DNA of 64,000 nucleotides from NCBI RefSeq assembly GCF_017355875.1, contig NZ_JAFEWC010000001.1:186001-250000 (forward strand), in the 5' to 3' direction. Numbering within the stretch: the first letter of the stretch is position 1; every line of letters starts with the position of its first letter. The DNA is from Aridibaculum aurantiacum. GTDB taxonomy: Bacteria; Bacteroidota; Bacteroidia; Chitinophagales; Chitinophagaceae. A program made the translations under genes and the position numbers. Under the pieces are notes generated by a model. The model saw only the letters and a program-made list of their open reading frames with translations, was not told where the DNA came from and ran no database searches. Positions 8,851 through 17,714 of this stretch are shown piece by piece.

Positions 8851-10038
8851 ATGAAAATATTATTCAAAGAAATCTCGGTTTACAAATGGAAGGTGCCGGT
8901 GGTGGCGATTGTATGGTTTGCCCTTGCGCTGGCGGCAGCTATAGCAGAAGTGGCTAAGGGTTCCATCAACAACTACATTATTTTCAAGTATGTTTTTTGG
9001 CATGTGCTGGATGAGCAGCACCTGTATGTGCCATACGCTGAATATGCCGACGTGAACCATTACGGTCCGCTGTTTAGTATTGTTATAGCTCCGTTTGCCG
9101 TGCTGCCTGATTGGGTGGGCTGCATCCTTTGGTGTTTGGCAAATGCGGCTGTATTGTACTATGCCATTAGAAGAATAAACATACCTCCAAAGCACCAGTT
9201 GATCATTGTTGGCATTACTGCCATAGAAATGATGACGGCCATTCACAATGTGCAGTTCAACCCGATGGTGGCCGCATGGATCATTTTAGCCTACGTGCTG
9301 ATAGAAGAGGAAAATGAATTTTGGGCAACGCTGTTCATAGCTGCAGGTTTCCTGGTGAAGATCTATGGGATAGCTGCTTTGCTGTTCTTCGTGTTTTCGC
9401 GGCATAAGATCAGGTTTGTTTTGTCATTCGCCTTCTGGATGGTGGCGCTGTTTTGCCTGCCGATGCTGATCTCTTCTCCATCTTATATCATCAATAGTTA
9501 CAAGGAGTGGTTTGAGCGGCTAGTAGAAAAGGATAAGCTGAATGCTGCCGGATACGCCTATGGTGGTCACCAGGATATTTCGGTGATGGGAATGATCAGG
9601 CGGATGAGCCGCAATGGTGACTTTAGTAACTTGTTTGTCATGGTGCCGGCTGCTGTACTGATACTGGCCCCGCTTCTACGTTTTAAAAAGTATGCTATTG
9701 AAAATTTCCGGCTGTCGTACCTGGGCATTGTACTGCTATCGGTAGTTATCTTCAGTTCATCTGCAGAATCTACTACATACGTTATAGCTGTTTCAGGTGC
9801 TGCATTATGGTATGTGCTGCATTATAAAGAATATCCAAAATGGGCTAATGGCTTGTTGATCTTTCTCTTCCTCTTTACCATTCTATCACCCACTGATCTT
9901 GTTCCACGTTTTATAAGAGACAATATTATCAGGGCTTATGCACTAAAGGCATTGCCGTGCCTGGTAATATGGTTGTGGCTCATAGCAGATGTTTCTTTCA
10001 AAAACTTCCTATCACCGAACCCTAAAGCTGAGCCATGA
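8851..10038 (+). CDS. GT87-family (DUF2029) polyprenyl-phosphate-dependent mannosyltransferase-like membrane protein
   Basis: A 395-residue polytopic membrane protein with about ten hydrophobic segments. Near the N-terminus after TM1 comes a loop with YPEYADVNHYGPLFSIV-type residues (DVNHYGPL), the usual position of the GT-C catalytic acid in glycosyltransferase family 87. Family members transfer a sugar from a polyprenyl-phosphate donor on the outer face of the inner membrane. The next gene, a GtrB/DPM1-like GT2 that overlaps it by four bases (ATGA), would supply exactly such a donor. The acceptor is unknown. First gene of a tight three-gene operon. Confidence 0.82.
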   Translation: MKILFKEISVYKWKVPVVAIVWFALALAAAIAEVAKGSINNYIIFKYVFWHVLDEQHLYVPYAEYADVNHYGPLFSIVIAPFAVLPDWVGCILWCLANAAVLYYAIRRINIPPKHQLIIVGITAIEMMTAIHNVQFNPMVAAWIILAYVLIEEENEFWATLFIAAGFLVKIYGIAALLFFVFSRHKIRFVLSFAFWMVALFCLPMLISSPSYIINSYKEWFERLVEKDKLNAAGYAYGGHQDISVMGMIRRMSRNGDFSNLFVMVPAAVLILAPLLRFKKYAIENFRLSYLGIVLLSVVIFSSSAESTTYVIAVSGAALWYVLHYKEYPKWANGLLIFLFLFTILSPTDLVPRFIRDNIIRAYALKALPCLVIWLWLIADVSFKNFLSPNPKAEP

Positions 10039-10970
10039 AACATGTAGTACTGGTTGTTCCATTATATAATGAAGAAGGGAATATAGATGCCTTGCTGACT
10101 TCTATTGAGAATGTTTTTGCAGCATTACCGGCTTATTCTTACGAGGTGATACTGGTGGATGACGGCAGCAGGGATAATTCACTACAGGTGGTGAAGCAGA
10201 AAGCGCAGCAAGATCCACGTGTGAAATACATTTCGTTCAGCAGGAACTTTGGTCACCAGAATGCTTTAAAGGCTGGACTGGATATGGCTGATGGTGATTG
10301 TGTGATCTCTATGGATGCAGACATGCAACATCCGCCTTCACTTATTCCAACCATGCTGCAGCACTGGGAGGCTGGCTTCGATGTGGTGTATACCGTGCGA
10401 CAGGAAGGTGCTGATCTGTCTGCATTCAAGAAAAGATCGTCGAGCACTTTTTACCAAATTCTAAACTGGCTTTCGGAAATAGATGTAGAGCAGGGAACAC
10501 CGGACTTCAGGCTCATTGGTCGCAACGTACTGAACGAACTAAAACGGTTAAATGAGTACGACCTCTTTTTTCGCGGGCTGGTAAAGTGGGTTGGATTTAA
10601 GCAGATATCCATACCTTACCAGCAGGAGGAGCGCTTCAGCGGCAAATCAAAATACACGCTAAAGAAGATGATGCGCTTTGCGCTGCAGGGGATCACTTCC
10701 TTTAGTATCCGTCCTTTGTATGCTGCCGCTTATTTAGGATTTGCTATTTCATTGCTGTCGCTGCTGTACCTGCCTTACGCGTTGTATAGTTACTATTTCG
10801 GCCGCACCATCAGCGGCTGGGCTTCTGTTATTGTAACTATTGCTTTTTTTGGCGGCCTTCAACTAACGATCCTCGGCATTATCGGCATCTACCTCGGCAA
10901 GCTGTTCATGCAGTCAAAGGGCAGACCATTGTACATAATAAAGGAGACAAACCTGTATGAAAGAAGCTAA
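10035..10970 (+). CDS. Glycosyltransferase family 2, GtrB/DPM1-like polyprenyl-phosphate sugar synthase
   Basis: The 311-residue protein opens with the GT-A fold (VVLVVPLYNEEGNI, ILVDDGSRD) and has the metal/nucleotide-binding MDADMQHPP at about residue 93. The later EERFSGKSKYT matches the Q/ExRxxGxSKY motif of this subgroup. Two C-terminal transmembrane helices follow (about residues 230-255 and 265-290). This architecture is typical of enzymes that load glucose or mannose onto undecaprenyl phosphate. It overlaps the GT87 gene upstream by 4 bp and the deacetylase downstream by 14 bp, so translation is probably coupled. Confidence 0.93.
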   Translation: MKHVVLVVPLYNEEGNIDALLTSIENVFAALPAYSYEVILVDDGSRDNSLQVVKQKAQQDPRVKYISFSRNFGHQNALKAGLDMADGDCVISMDADMQHPPSLIPTMLQHWEAGFDVVYTVRQEGADLSAFKKRSSSTFYQILNWLSEIDVEQGTPDFRLIGRNVLNELKRLNEYDLFFRGLVKWVGFKQISIPYQQEERFSGKSKYTLKKMMRFALQGITSFSIRPLYAAAYLGFAISLLSLLYLPYALYSYYFGRTISGWASVIVTIAFFGGLQLTILGIIGIYLGKLFMQSKGRPLYIIKETNLYERS

Positions 10971-11751
10971 AGGAACGGTGCTGCTGAGTTTCGATGTGGA
11001 GGAGTTTGACATGCCGCTGGAGTACGGGCAGCAGGTGAGCATGGAGCAACAGATGCGTACAGGTATGGAAGGTTTCGAGGTTGTGATGGATATTATTGAT
11101 AAAGCCGCTGTGCCTGCCACACTTTTTACTACAGCGAATTTTGCAGCCGAGCATGCTGGCTATATGAAGCAGCTTCACCCGCGCCACGAGATCGCTTCCC
11201 ATACCTACTATCACTCAGATTTTAAGGTGGAGGACCTGCTGCTCTCAAAGCAGAAACTGGAAGAAATAACAGGTAGGAAGGTTTCAGGTTTGCGCATGCC
11301 GCGTATGCGCCCGGTGGACATGGCCGACGTGAAACAAGCCGGTTATCAGTACGACTCATCCATCAACCCAACGTGGGTGCCGGGACGTTACAACAACCGG
11401 CACCTGCCCCGCACAATTTACAATGAAGAGGGGATGACTCGTTTGCCTGCTTCAGTTACACCCGTACTTCGGATACCTTTGTTCTGGCTATCATTCAAAA
11501 ATTTTCCGCTGTCACTTTTTATCTCTTGGGTAAAACAAACGCTGAAAAAAGACGGCTATGTCTGTCTTTATTTTCATCCATGGGAATTTGTAGATCTGTC
11601 CGATTACAAAATTCCAGGATATACAAAACGGCATGCTGGTAAACCACTGCAGGAAAGGCTGAAGAAACTTATACAGGAGTTACAGGGACACAACTTCTCA
11701 ACTATAGATGAATATTTAAAAAGAAGCGATAGTCGAGCAATCCACCAGTAG
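10957..11751 (+). CDS. Polysaccharide deacetylase family protein (NodB/CE4 fold)
   Basis: A 264-residue protein with the CE4 motifs. LLSFDVEEFDMP carries the motif-1 Asp. HEIASHTYYHSDF is the motif-2 H-x3-H-type metal site. GLRMPRMRP stands in motif-3 position, and a late YFHPWEF His is present. These remove N- or O-acetyl groups from sugars. The lack of a signal peptide suggests the substrate is a cytosolic or lipid-linked intermediate. It overlaps the GT2 gene by 14 bp, which ties it to lipid-linked sugar modification with the two glycosyltransferases. FDVEE is the form seen in the PuuE/DUF3473-like subgroup. Confidence 0.88.
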   Translation: MKEAKGTVLLSFDVEEFDMPLEYGQQVSMEQQMRTGMEGFEVVMDIIDKAAVPATLFTTANFAAEHAGYMKQLHPRHEIASHTYYHSDFKVEDLLLSKQKLEEITGRKVSGLRMPRMRPVDMADVKQAGYQYDSSINPTWVPGRYNNRHLPRTIYNEEGMTRLPASVTPVLRIPLFWLSFKNFPLSLFISWVKQTLKKDGYVCLYFHPWEFVDLSDYKIPGYTKRHAGKPLQERLKKLIQELQGHNFSTIDEYLKRSDSRAIHQ

Positions 11752-11756
11752 ATATA

Positions 11757-12011
11757 CTATTTTACTTCTTCAAAATCTATGTAATCTCCTCCGGCCGAAG
11801 AACCCTTACCAGTAGAACGAGGCGTAGAGCGGGTATATGGTTGCTCTTGTTGATCCTGTTGCTGCTGTTGCTGAAACTGCTGGTTCATCTGCTCCTGCAT
11901 TTGCTGCATCCTGGAGCGTACCTGGCGTGAAGCAGTGATAACAGGTATCACAAAGCCGAAGATAAAACGGTAAAGAAGGTAGAGTGCTATTGCCCAGAAA
12001 ATGAAAGTCAT
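11757..12011 (-). CDS. DUF4834-like small membrane protein
   Basis: An 84-residue protein with one N-terminal transmembrane helix (FIFWAIALYLLYRFIFGFVI), a basic/Gln-rich coiled stretch with a run of six Gln, and a C-terminus ending GGDYIDFEEVK. The single helix plus a (D/E)YxDxEE tail matches the Bacteroidota DUF4834 group. Function unknown. It is convergent with the deacetylase (5 bp apart) and divergent from rimP. Confidence 0.7.
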   Translation of the reverse strand: MTFIFWAIALYLLYRFIFGFVIPVITASRQVRSRMQQMQEQMNQQFQQQQQQDQQEQPYTRSTPRSTGKGSSAGGDYIDFEEVK

Positions 12012-12129
12012 AAGTGGCCAAAGGTAATATGCTCGTAGTTTTTGCCTTGGTTGAATGCGGCAGATTTTTTTCTTTTACAAAAACTTAACTGCAAATTTCT
12101 TCTTTTTGCTTCTATAGCTGCAACAACTT

Positions 12130-12162
12130 TTTGGAAAGTATATAAAGTTTCACCTACATTTG
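12130..12162 (+). promoter_or_regulatory. Candidate Bacteroidota promoter for rimP-nusA
   Basis: The -7 box TACATTTG at 12155-12162 matches TAnnTTTG exactly, with TTTG at 12130-12133, 21 bp upstream (usual 19-21). The hairpin at 12183 would lie in the 5' leader. Confidence 0.6.
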
Positions 12163-12182
12163 CAGCGGAAAAAGATACAATT

Positions 12183-12207
12183 GAAGGGAACGGTCACCGT
12201 TCCCTTC
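12183..12207 (+). promoter_or_regulatory. Perfect hairpin in the rimP leader
   Basis: GAAGGGAACGG-TCA-CCGTTCCCTTC is an 11-bp uninterrupted stem with a three-base loop, ending 11 bases before the rimP ATG. No T run follows, so it is not a standard terminator. Its position suggests control of translation or mRNA stability. Confidence 0.65.
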
Positions 12208-12218
12208 TCTCATTTATA

Positions 12219-12689
12219 ATGGAAAAAGAAACTATCATACAAACAGTGGAAGGACACTTGCAGGAGCTTCTTGCAGCGCACCCTTCTGATTTTTTAGTTT
12301 CGGTTAAAGTAAAACCGACCAATAACATCAAGATCTACCTGGATGCAGATGAAGGCATCAGCATTGATAAATGTATTCGGTACAACAGGGCGCTTTACAG
12401 GATATTGGATGAAAGTGGCATGTTTCCCGACGGCAACTTCTCCTTAGAAGTTTCTAGCCCTGGAATAGATGAACCATTAAAACTTCATCGCCAGTACAAG
12501 AAGAATATTGGAAGAACTGTAGAGGTAACTTTATTGGATGGCACACAAAAGACAGGAAAGTTGCTGGATGTAACGGAAACAGAGATATCTATAGAATATA
12601 CAACTGGTAAAGGCAAGAAGGCTGAAACCCACCAGGAGCCTATACCATTCGACAACATAAAATCAACTATCATTCAAATCCAGTTTTAA
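12219..12689 (+). CDS. rimP: Ribosome maturation factor RimP
   Basis: RimP assists assembly of the 30S subunit. The 156-residue product shows the family pattern: an N-terminal alpha/beta domain with VKVKPTNNIKIYLDADEGI and FSLEVSSPGIDEPLKLHRQYKKNIG split across the hinge, then an SH3-like beta domain ending IPFDNIKSTIIQIQF. The frame is open from 12042, but the first 59 codons would lie upstream of the promoter and hairpin. ATG 12219 gives the normal family length. It is followed by nusA 75 bp downstream, the conserved rimP-nusA-infB order. Confidence 0.96.
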   Translation: MEKETIIQTVEGHLQELLAAHPSDFLVSVKVKPTNNIKIYLDADEGISIDKCIRYNRALYRILDESGMFPDGNFSLEVSSPGIDEPLKLHRQYKKNIGRTVEVTLLDGTQKTGKLLDVTETEISIEYTTGKGKKAETHQEPIPFDNIKSTIIQIQF

Positions 12690-12764
12690 AAACAGGTAGC
12701 CGCTGCTAGCATCCTTCTAAAAGAAGAACCAGCAATTGTTACCAAGAATTTTAAACAAAATACT

Positions 12765-14012
12765 ATGGCAAGTATAAACCTGATTGAGGCATTCCAGGAA
12801 TTTAAGGATGCTGAGAACGTAGACCGCCCTACGATGATGAAAGTGGTGGAGGATGTTTTCAAAACGCTCTTACGTAAAAAATACACCAGCGATGAAAACT
12901 TTGACGTGATCGTTAACGCTGAAAAGGGTGACCTGGAGATTATTCGTCGCCGTATGATCGTAGAAGATGGCGAAGTACTTGACCCGCTTTCTGAAATAGC
13001 CTACAGCGATGCAGTGAAAATAGAACCCGACTTTGAAGTAGGTGAAGAACTTTACGAAGAGGTGAATATCATGGATTTTGGCCGTCGTGCTATTTTGGCT
13101 GCCAAACAAACACTTGCCAGCAGGATTAGTGATCTCAAGAAGAATGTGCTTGTAAAAAAATATAGCGACAGGATAGGAGAGATCATCAATGCTGAAGTTT
13201 ACCAGGTTTGGAAGAAAGAGGTTTTGTTACTGGATGAGGAAGGAAACGAACTGATACTGCCTAAGAGCGAACAAATTCCTAGTGACTTTTTCAAGAAAGG
13301 GGAATCTATCCGTGCTGTAGTAGAACGTGTTGATCTTAAGAATAACAACCCGGTTATTATCCTTAGCCGTACAAGTTCAAAATTCCTTTCAAAGCTGCTT
13401 GAAATAGAGGTTCCGGAGATTTTCGATGGCCTGATTGTTGTTCGAAAAATAGTTCGTGACCCGGGTGAAAGAGCAAAGGTAGCGGTAGAAAGTTTTGATG
13501 ACAGGATTGATCCGGTGGGAGCTTGTGTTGGTATGAAAGGTAGCCGTATTCATGGTATTGTTCGTGAGTTGAAGAACGAGAACATTGACGTGATCAACTG
13601 GACCAACAATATCAACCTGCTGATCCAAAGATCGCTTACTCCGGCCCGCATCACCAGCATGGATATAGACCAGGATACTAAACATGCAAGTGTTTACCTG
13701 AAGCCTGACCAGGTGAGCCTGGCAATTGGCCGCCGCGGTGTTAACATCAAGTTGGCTTGTGAACTTACCGGCTTTGAAATAGATGTTTACCGTGATAATG
13801 AAGGTGAAGTAGAAGAATTTGATATTGACCTGGAAGAATTCAGCGATGAGATTGAACCATGGGTGATAGATGAACTGAAGCGTATAGGTTGCGACACTGC
13901 CCGCAGTGTTCTTGATCTTACTGCAGAAGAATTAGAACGTCGTACCGATCTTGAAAAAGAGACTATCAATGAAGTAAGGAAGGTACTTAGCGACGAATTT
14001 GAAAAGGAATAA
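12765..14012 (+). CDS. nusA: Transcription termination/antitermination factor NusA
   Basis: A 415-residue NusA that binds RNA polymerase and nascent RNA. An N-terminal polymerase-binding domain (about 1-125) is followed by an S1 domain (about 130-200, AEVYQVWKKEVLL). Two KH domains come next (about 225-345), with GACVGMKGSRIHGIVREL and LAIGRRGVNIKLACELTG carrying the GxxG loops. The C-terminus is acidic and short and ends in a helix-hairpin-like segment (LKRIGCDTARSVLDLT). The length is typical of Bacteroidota, without the duplicated acidic repeats of E. coli NusA. A strong terminator follows immediately, so infB may be read largely from its own promoter. Confidence 0.98.
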   Translation: MASINLIEAFQEFKDAENVDRPTMMKVVEDVFKTLLRKKYTSDENFDVIVNAEKGDLEIIRRRMIVEDGEVLDPLSEIAYSDAVKIEPDFEVGEELYEEVNIMDFGRRAILAAKQTLASRISDLKKNVLVKKYSDRIGEIINAEVYQVWKKEVLLLDEEGNELILPKSEQIPSDFFKKGESIRAVVERVDLKNNNPVIILSRTSSKFLSKLLEIEVPEIFDGLIVVRKIVRDPGERAKVAVESFDDRIDPVGACVGMKGSRIHGIVRELKNENIDVINWTNNINLLIQRSLTPARITSMDIDQDTKHASVYLKPDQVSLAIGRRGVNIKLACELTGFEIDVYRDNEGEVEEFDIDLEEFSDEIEPWVIDELKRIGCDTARSVLDLTAEELERRTDLEKETINEVRKVLSDEFEKE

Positions 14013-14019
14013 CATAGAT

Positions 14020-14056
14020 GACTACGGTAGTTGCTCAACTACCGTAGTCTTATTTA
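14020..14056 (+). terminator. Strong hairpin between nusA and infB
   Basis: GACTACGGTAGTT-GCTC-AACTACCGTAGTC, a perfect 13-bp stem followed by TTATTT, starting eight bases after the nusA stop. Confidence 0.75.
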
Positions 14057-14066
14057 GCTCTTATAA

Positions 14067-14204
14067 ATGATCAATACCACCATCTGTTTCATTACCGATG
14101 ATGGCATTCACAAAAGCTGCTCAGCTTCTGTAGGAATTACGCTCACAAAGCCGGACGTTCAACTTTTTACAGCTTACCAGGCTCGTTTGGGTTACATATT
14201 ATAA
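14067..14204 (+). other. Doubtful 45-codon ORF in the nusA-infB spacer
   Basis: An ATG at 14067 opens 45 codons reading MINTTICFITDD... and ending ARLGYIL, then TAA. It starts just after the nusA terminator. No promoter or family match is evident. The rest of the 425-bp spacer (14205-14437) holds a weak AAGCCC/GGGCTT inverted repeat near 14290-14317 and the candidate infB promoter. Confidence 0.2.
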
Positions 14205-14388
14205 ATAACCGAATAAAGTACGGCTGTTGCAAAGTTGTCTTGTATGAGAAAAATGGTGGATGCAGGTGATTGATCAAATTTGTAACAAGAAGCCCTTATA
14301 AAATTAACAGGGGCTTGTAAAGGATTAAAATTAGCTGTACTTAACCTTTAAGCGCACGAAAGTGAGGTGGAGGTGAGGTAAATAGGAT

Positions 14389-14396
14389 TACTTTTG
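14389..14396 (+). promoter_or_regulatory. Candidate -7 box for infB
   Basis: TACTTTTG matches TAnnTTTG, 42 bp before the infB ATG. A clear TTG element at -33 is not visible. Confidence 0.4.
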
Positions 14397-14437
14397 GGCC
14401 CCCGAAGACGTGGCCAGAGCACACATAAAAATTTTGA

Positions 14438-17400
14438 ATGTCAGAACTTAAATTACCGAGATTATTAGCCGCTGCCAAGGAATTCAACATTGGCCAGGAT
14501 ACCCTTATGGATTTCCTGGTGGGCAAGGGTTTCAGTCGCGATGACCTTAAACCAACAGCCAAGCTGTCGGAGGATATGTATTTATCTCTTCAGCGTGAGT
14601 TCCAAAGTGATAAAGTAGCTAAAAACAAAGCCGACCAGGTAGAAATACCAAAGGGTATGAACCAGGAAGGTAGAAAGAAGCGTGACGAAGAGGATATAGG
14701 GTTTTATAAAAAGCAAGCTGCAGCAGCTGCTCCTGCTGCCACACCTACACCTGAGCCGGCGCCAGCGCCAGCTCCAGCACCTACTCCTGCGCCAGCTCCG
14801 GTAGTTGAGCCAGAAGTAGAAAAACCAGCACCTGTAGAAGCAAAAGTTGGGGCTCCCAAAGAAGAGAAGCCTACTCCGCCACCGGTAGAAGAACCGGTGC
14901 CAACTCCAGCTCCAGCGCCTGCACCACAACCGCCAATAGAAGAGCCGGTAACACCGCCACAAGAGGAGGCACCTCATAAAATTGAAGCGCCGGAATTGGA
15001 AGGACCAAAAGTGGTTACCAAGATTGACCTCTCGGCTATAGACTCTTCTACAAGGCCTAAGAAGGGTGCTAAGAAAACTGAAGCTCCAAAACCAGAAAAT
15101 ATAGCTCCAGCTCCAGCTCCTGCGCCACAGCCAGTAGCTAAGCCTGAAGCACCAGCTCAACCTGCGCCTTTAGCGCCTGTTGTGCCTCAGCCACAGCCTG
15201 TTGCACCAGCAGCTTCTGTTGAAACTGGTCCAGTGATTACAAACATTAAAGCCGATAAGCTTGAAGGTCCTAAGATCTTAGGAAAAATCGAGCTTCCGGT
15301 TAAGAATGATACACGTCCATCTTCAGCACAGGAAAAGCGGAAGCGTAAGCGCATTCCTGTTGACCGCAAAGGTGGCGAAGCGCCTGTAAGGGATCCAAAC
15401 CAGCAAGGTGTTTTCAACCGCGCTGGTGGCGGACCAGGTGGTCCTGGTGGCCAGGGCAACAGACCTGGACAAGGACCAGGACAAGGTGGAGGTTTCCGTC
15501 CCGGTGGTCCTGGCGGACAAGGTGGTAATCGCCCCGGAGGTCCAGGCCAGGGAGGTGGTTTCCGTCCTGGTGGTCCTGCACAAGGTGGTAATCGTTTTGG
15601 ACCTCGCTCTACTGATAAACGCAGAGAAGACAAAGAGATCGATCAAAAAGAAATCCAGGATAAAATACGCGAAACACAAGCTAAGCTTGCTGGCGGAAGT
15701 GGTCGCGGAAAGAGCCTGAAAGCAAAATACCGTAAAGCTAAAAGTGACAGGCTGAATGATCAGTCTGGAATGGAGGCTGGTGATGATAACAAGCTACAGG
15801 TAACTGAATTCATCAGTGTGAGCGAATTAGCTAACTTGATGGACGTAAGTTTTGCGGAAGTTATTGGTAAGTGTATGAGCCTTGGTATCATGGTTTCTAT
15901 CAACCAGCGTCTAGATGCTGAGGTGATAGAATTGGTAGCAAGTGAATTTGGATACGATGTAGAATTTATAGACATGGAGGCGCAGGCCGAAATGGAAGAA
16001 GAGGATGATGTGGATGATGAATCTAACCTGGTACCTCGTGCCCCTATTGTTACTATTATGGGTCACGTGGATCACGGTAAAACATCATTGCTTGACTATA
16101 TACGTAAAGCAAACGTAGTAGCCGGTGAGGCAGGTGGTATTACCCAGCACATTGGTGCATACGAAGTAGCTACTACATCAGGTAAAAAGATAACATTCCT
16201 TGATACTCCTGGTCACGAAGCGTTTACAGCGATGCGTGCCCGTGGTGCTAAGGTTACAGATATTTCCATCATCGTAGTTGCAGCTGACGATGCTGTAATG
16301 CCTCAAACCAAAGAGGCCATCAGCCACTCGCAGGCAGCAAACGTTCCGATGATATTTGCGGTTAACAAAATAGATAAAGACGGCGCTAACCCGCAGAAGA
16401 TCTATGAGCAACTGGCAGGTATGAACATCCTTGTAGAAGATTGGGGTGGTAAATTCCAGAACCAGGAGCTTAGTGCTAAAAGCGGTCTAAACGTAGACCT
16501 GCTTTTGGAAAAGATCCTATTGGAAGCCGAACTACTTGACCTGAAAGCTAATCCTAATAGGGAAGGTAACGGTACTATTGTGGAAGCAACCCTTGATAAA
16601 GGACGCGGATATGTAGCTACTGTACTGGTACAAAACGGTACTTTACGCCAGGGAGACATTGTTGTAAGTGGTCAATTCTATGGTAAAGTTAAGGCTATGT
16701 TTAACGAACGTAACCAGCGCTTGCAAGAAGCACCTCCATCTACACCAGTACTTATCCTTGGTTTAAATGGTGCTCCGCAAGCAGGTGAGAAGTTCCGTGT
16801 GTACCAGGATGAATCAGAAGCAAAAGAGATAGCAACCAAACGTGCACAGATACTGCGTGAGCAAGGTCTGCGTGCAAGGAAGCATATTACCCTTGATGAG
16901 ATCGGTCGTCGTTTGGCGCTTGGTAACTTCAAGGAATTGAACCTGATCATTAAAGGTGACGTGGATGGTTCGGTAGAAGCATTAAGTGACTCATTGCAGA
17001 AGCTTTCTACTGAAGAAATAGCTGTTCGCGTTGTACACAAAGGTGTTGGACAGATAAGTGAAAGTGATGTACTGTTGGCAACTGCATCTGATGCCATCCT
17101 TATCGGGTTTAACGTTCGTCCTAGTAGCCAGGCAGCACGTGTGGCAGAGAACGAAGGCGTTGAGATCAAGCTTTACTCTATCATCTACACCGCTATTGAT
17201 GAGATCAAGAGCGCGATGGAAGGTATGCTTGAACCGAAGATCCAGGAGAAGATCATTGCAAACGTAGAAGTGAAAGAGGTTTACAAGTTCGACAAAGCAA
17301 CCGTAGCCGGATGTTTAGTATTGGATGGTAAGATCTTCCGTAACTCTAAGGTTCGTGTGATACGTGATGGTATTGTTGAGTATCCTAAAGGTGAAGGTGC

Positions 17401-17557
17401 TGCAGCTGAACTGGGTTCACTGAAGCGTTTCAAAGACGATGTAAAAGAGGTAGCCAACAACATGGAGTGTGGTTTGACCATTAAGAACTACAACGACCTG
17501 CGTCCAGGCGATATCGTGGAAGCATTTGAAGAAGAAGAAGTAAAACGTACTTTGTAA
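14438..17557 (+). CDS. infB: Translation initiation factor IF-2
   Basis: IF-2 places initiator fMet-tRNA on the 30S subunit and promotes subunit joining. The 1039 residues comprise an IF2 N-terminal helical domain (1-60), a long Pro/Ala/Glu linker (about 85-270), and a Gly/Arg-rich segment with repeated GGFRPGGP units (about 325-390). A second N-domain follows (about 450-510), then the GTPase with G1 GHVDHGKT at 542-549, DTPGH at 589-593 and NKID at 643-646, and finally domains II-IV ending [13 protein letters not shown]. The linker is long and low-complexity, which is common in Bacteroidota. It is separated from nusA by a terminator and a 425-bp spacer. Confidence 0.98.
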   Translation: MSELKLPRLLAAAKEFNIGQDTLMDFLVGKGFSRDDLKPTAKLSEDMYLSLQREFQSDKVAKNKADQVEIPKGMNQEGRKKRDEEDIGFYKKQAAAAAPAATPTPEPAPAPAPAPTPAPAPVVEPEVEKPAPVEAKVGAPKEEKPTPPPVEEPVPTPAPAPAPQPPIEEPVTPPQEEAPHKIEAPELEGPKVVTKIDLSAIDSSTRPKKGAKKTEAPKPENIAPAPAPAPQPVAKPEAPAQPAPLAPVVPQPQPVAPAASVETGPVITNIKADKLEGPKILGKIELPVKNDTRPSSAQEKRKRKRIPVDRKGGEAPVRDPNQQGVFNRAGGGPGGPGGQGNRPGQGPGQGGGFRPGGPGGQGGNRPGGPGQGGGFRPGGPAQGGNRFGPRSTDKRREDKEIDQKEIQDKIRETQAKLAGGSGRGKSLKAKYRKAKSDRLNDQSGMEAGDDNKLQVTEFISVSELANLMDVSFAEVIGKCMSLGIMVSINQRLDAEVIELVASEFGYDVEFIDMEAQAEMEEEDDVDDESNLVPRAPIVTIMGHVDHGKTSLLDYIRKANVVAGEAGGITQHIGAYEVATTSGKKITFLDTPGHEAFTAMRARGAKVTDISIIVVAADDAVMPQTKEAISHSQAANVPMIFAVNKIDKDGANPQKIYEQLAGMNILVEDWGGKFQNQELSAKSGLNVDLLLEKILLEAELLDLKANPNREGNGTIVEATLDKGRGYVATVLVQNGTLRQGDIVVSGQFYGKVKAMFNERNQRLQEAPPSTPVLILGLNGAPQAGEKFRVYQDESEAKEIATKRAQILREQGLRARKHITLDEIGRRLALGNFKELNLIIKGDVDGSVEALSDSLQKLSTEEIAVRVVHKGVGQISESDVLLATASDAILIGFNVRPSSQAARVAENEGVEIKLYSIIYTAIDEIKSAMEGMLEPKIQEKIIANVEVKEVYKFDKATVAGCLVLDGKIFRNSKVRVIRDGIVEYPKGEGAAAELGSLKRFKDDVKEVANNMECGLTIKNYNDLRPGDIVEAFEEEEVKRTL

Positions 17558-17578
17558 TCTTCCTAAACATAAACAGAA

Positions 17579-17607
17579 AGAGCTGCCCCAAAAGGCAGCT
17601 CTTTTTT
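17579..17607 (+). terminator. Intrinsic terminator after infB
   Basis: AGAGCTGCC-CCAAAA-GGCAGCTCT followed by six T. Confidence 0.88.
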
Positions 17608-17699
17608 CAATGAATAGCCGCTACAATGGCTTTATTTAGAACACGTTCTTCACCTGTATCTTTCTCCTATCTTTAACAACCTGCCCATTTACAAAAACT

Positions 17700-17707
17700 T
17701 ATTTTTG
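17700..17707 (+). promoter_or_regulatory. Candidate -7 box for the SurA-like gene
   Basis: TATTTTTG matches TAnnTTTG, about 15-25 bp before the possible start codons. No clear -33 TTG is present. Confidence 0.4.
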
Positions 17708-17714
17708 GCAGCAT

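Noticed and set aside
12042-12218. Upstream extension of rimP by 59 codons
   Set aside because: It would span the promoter box and the hairpin. The product from 12219 already has full RimP length.
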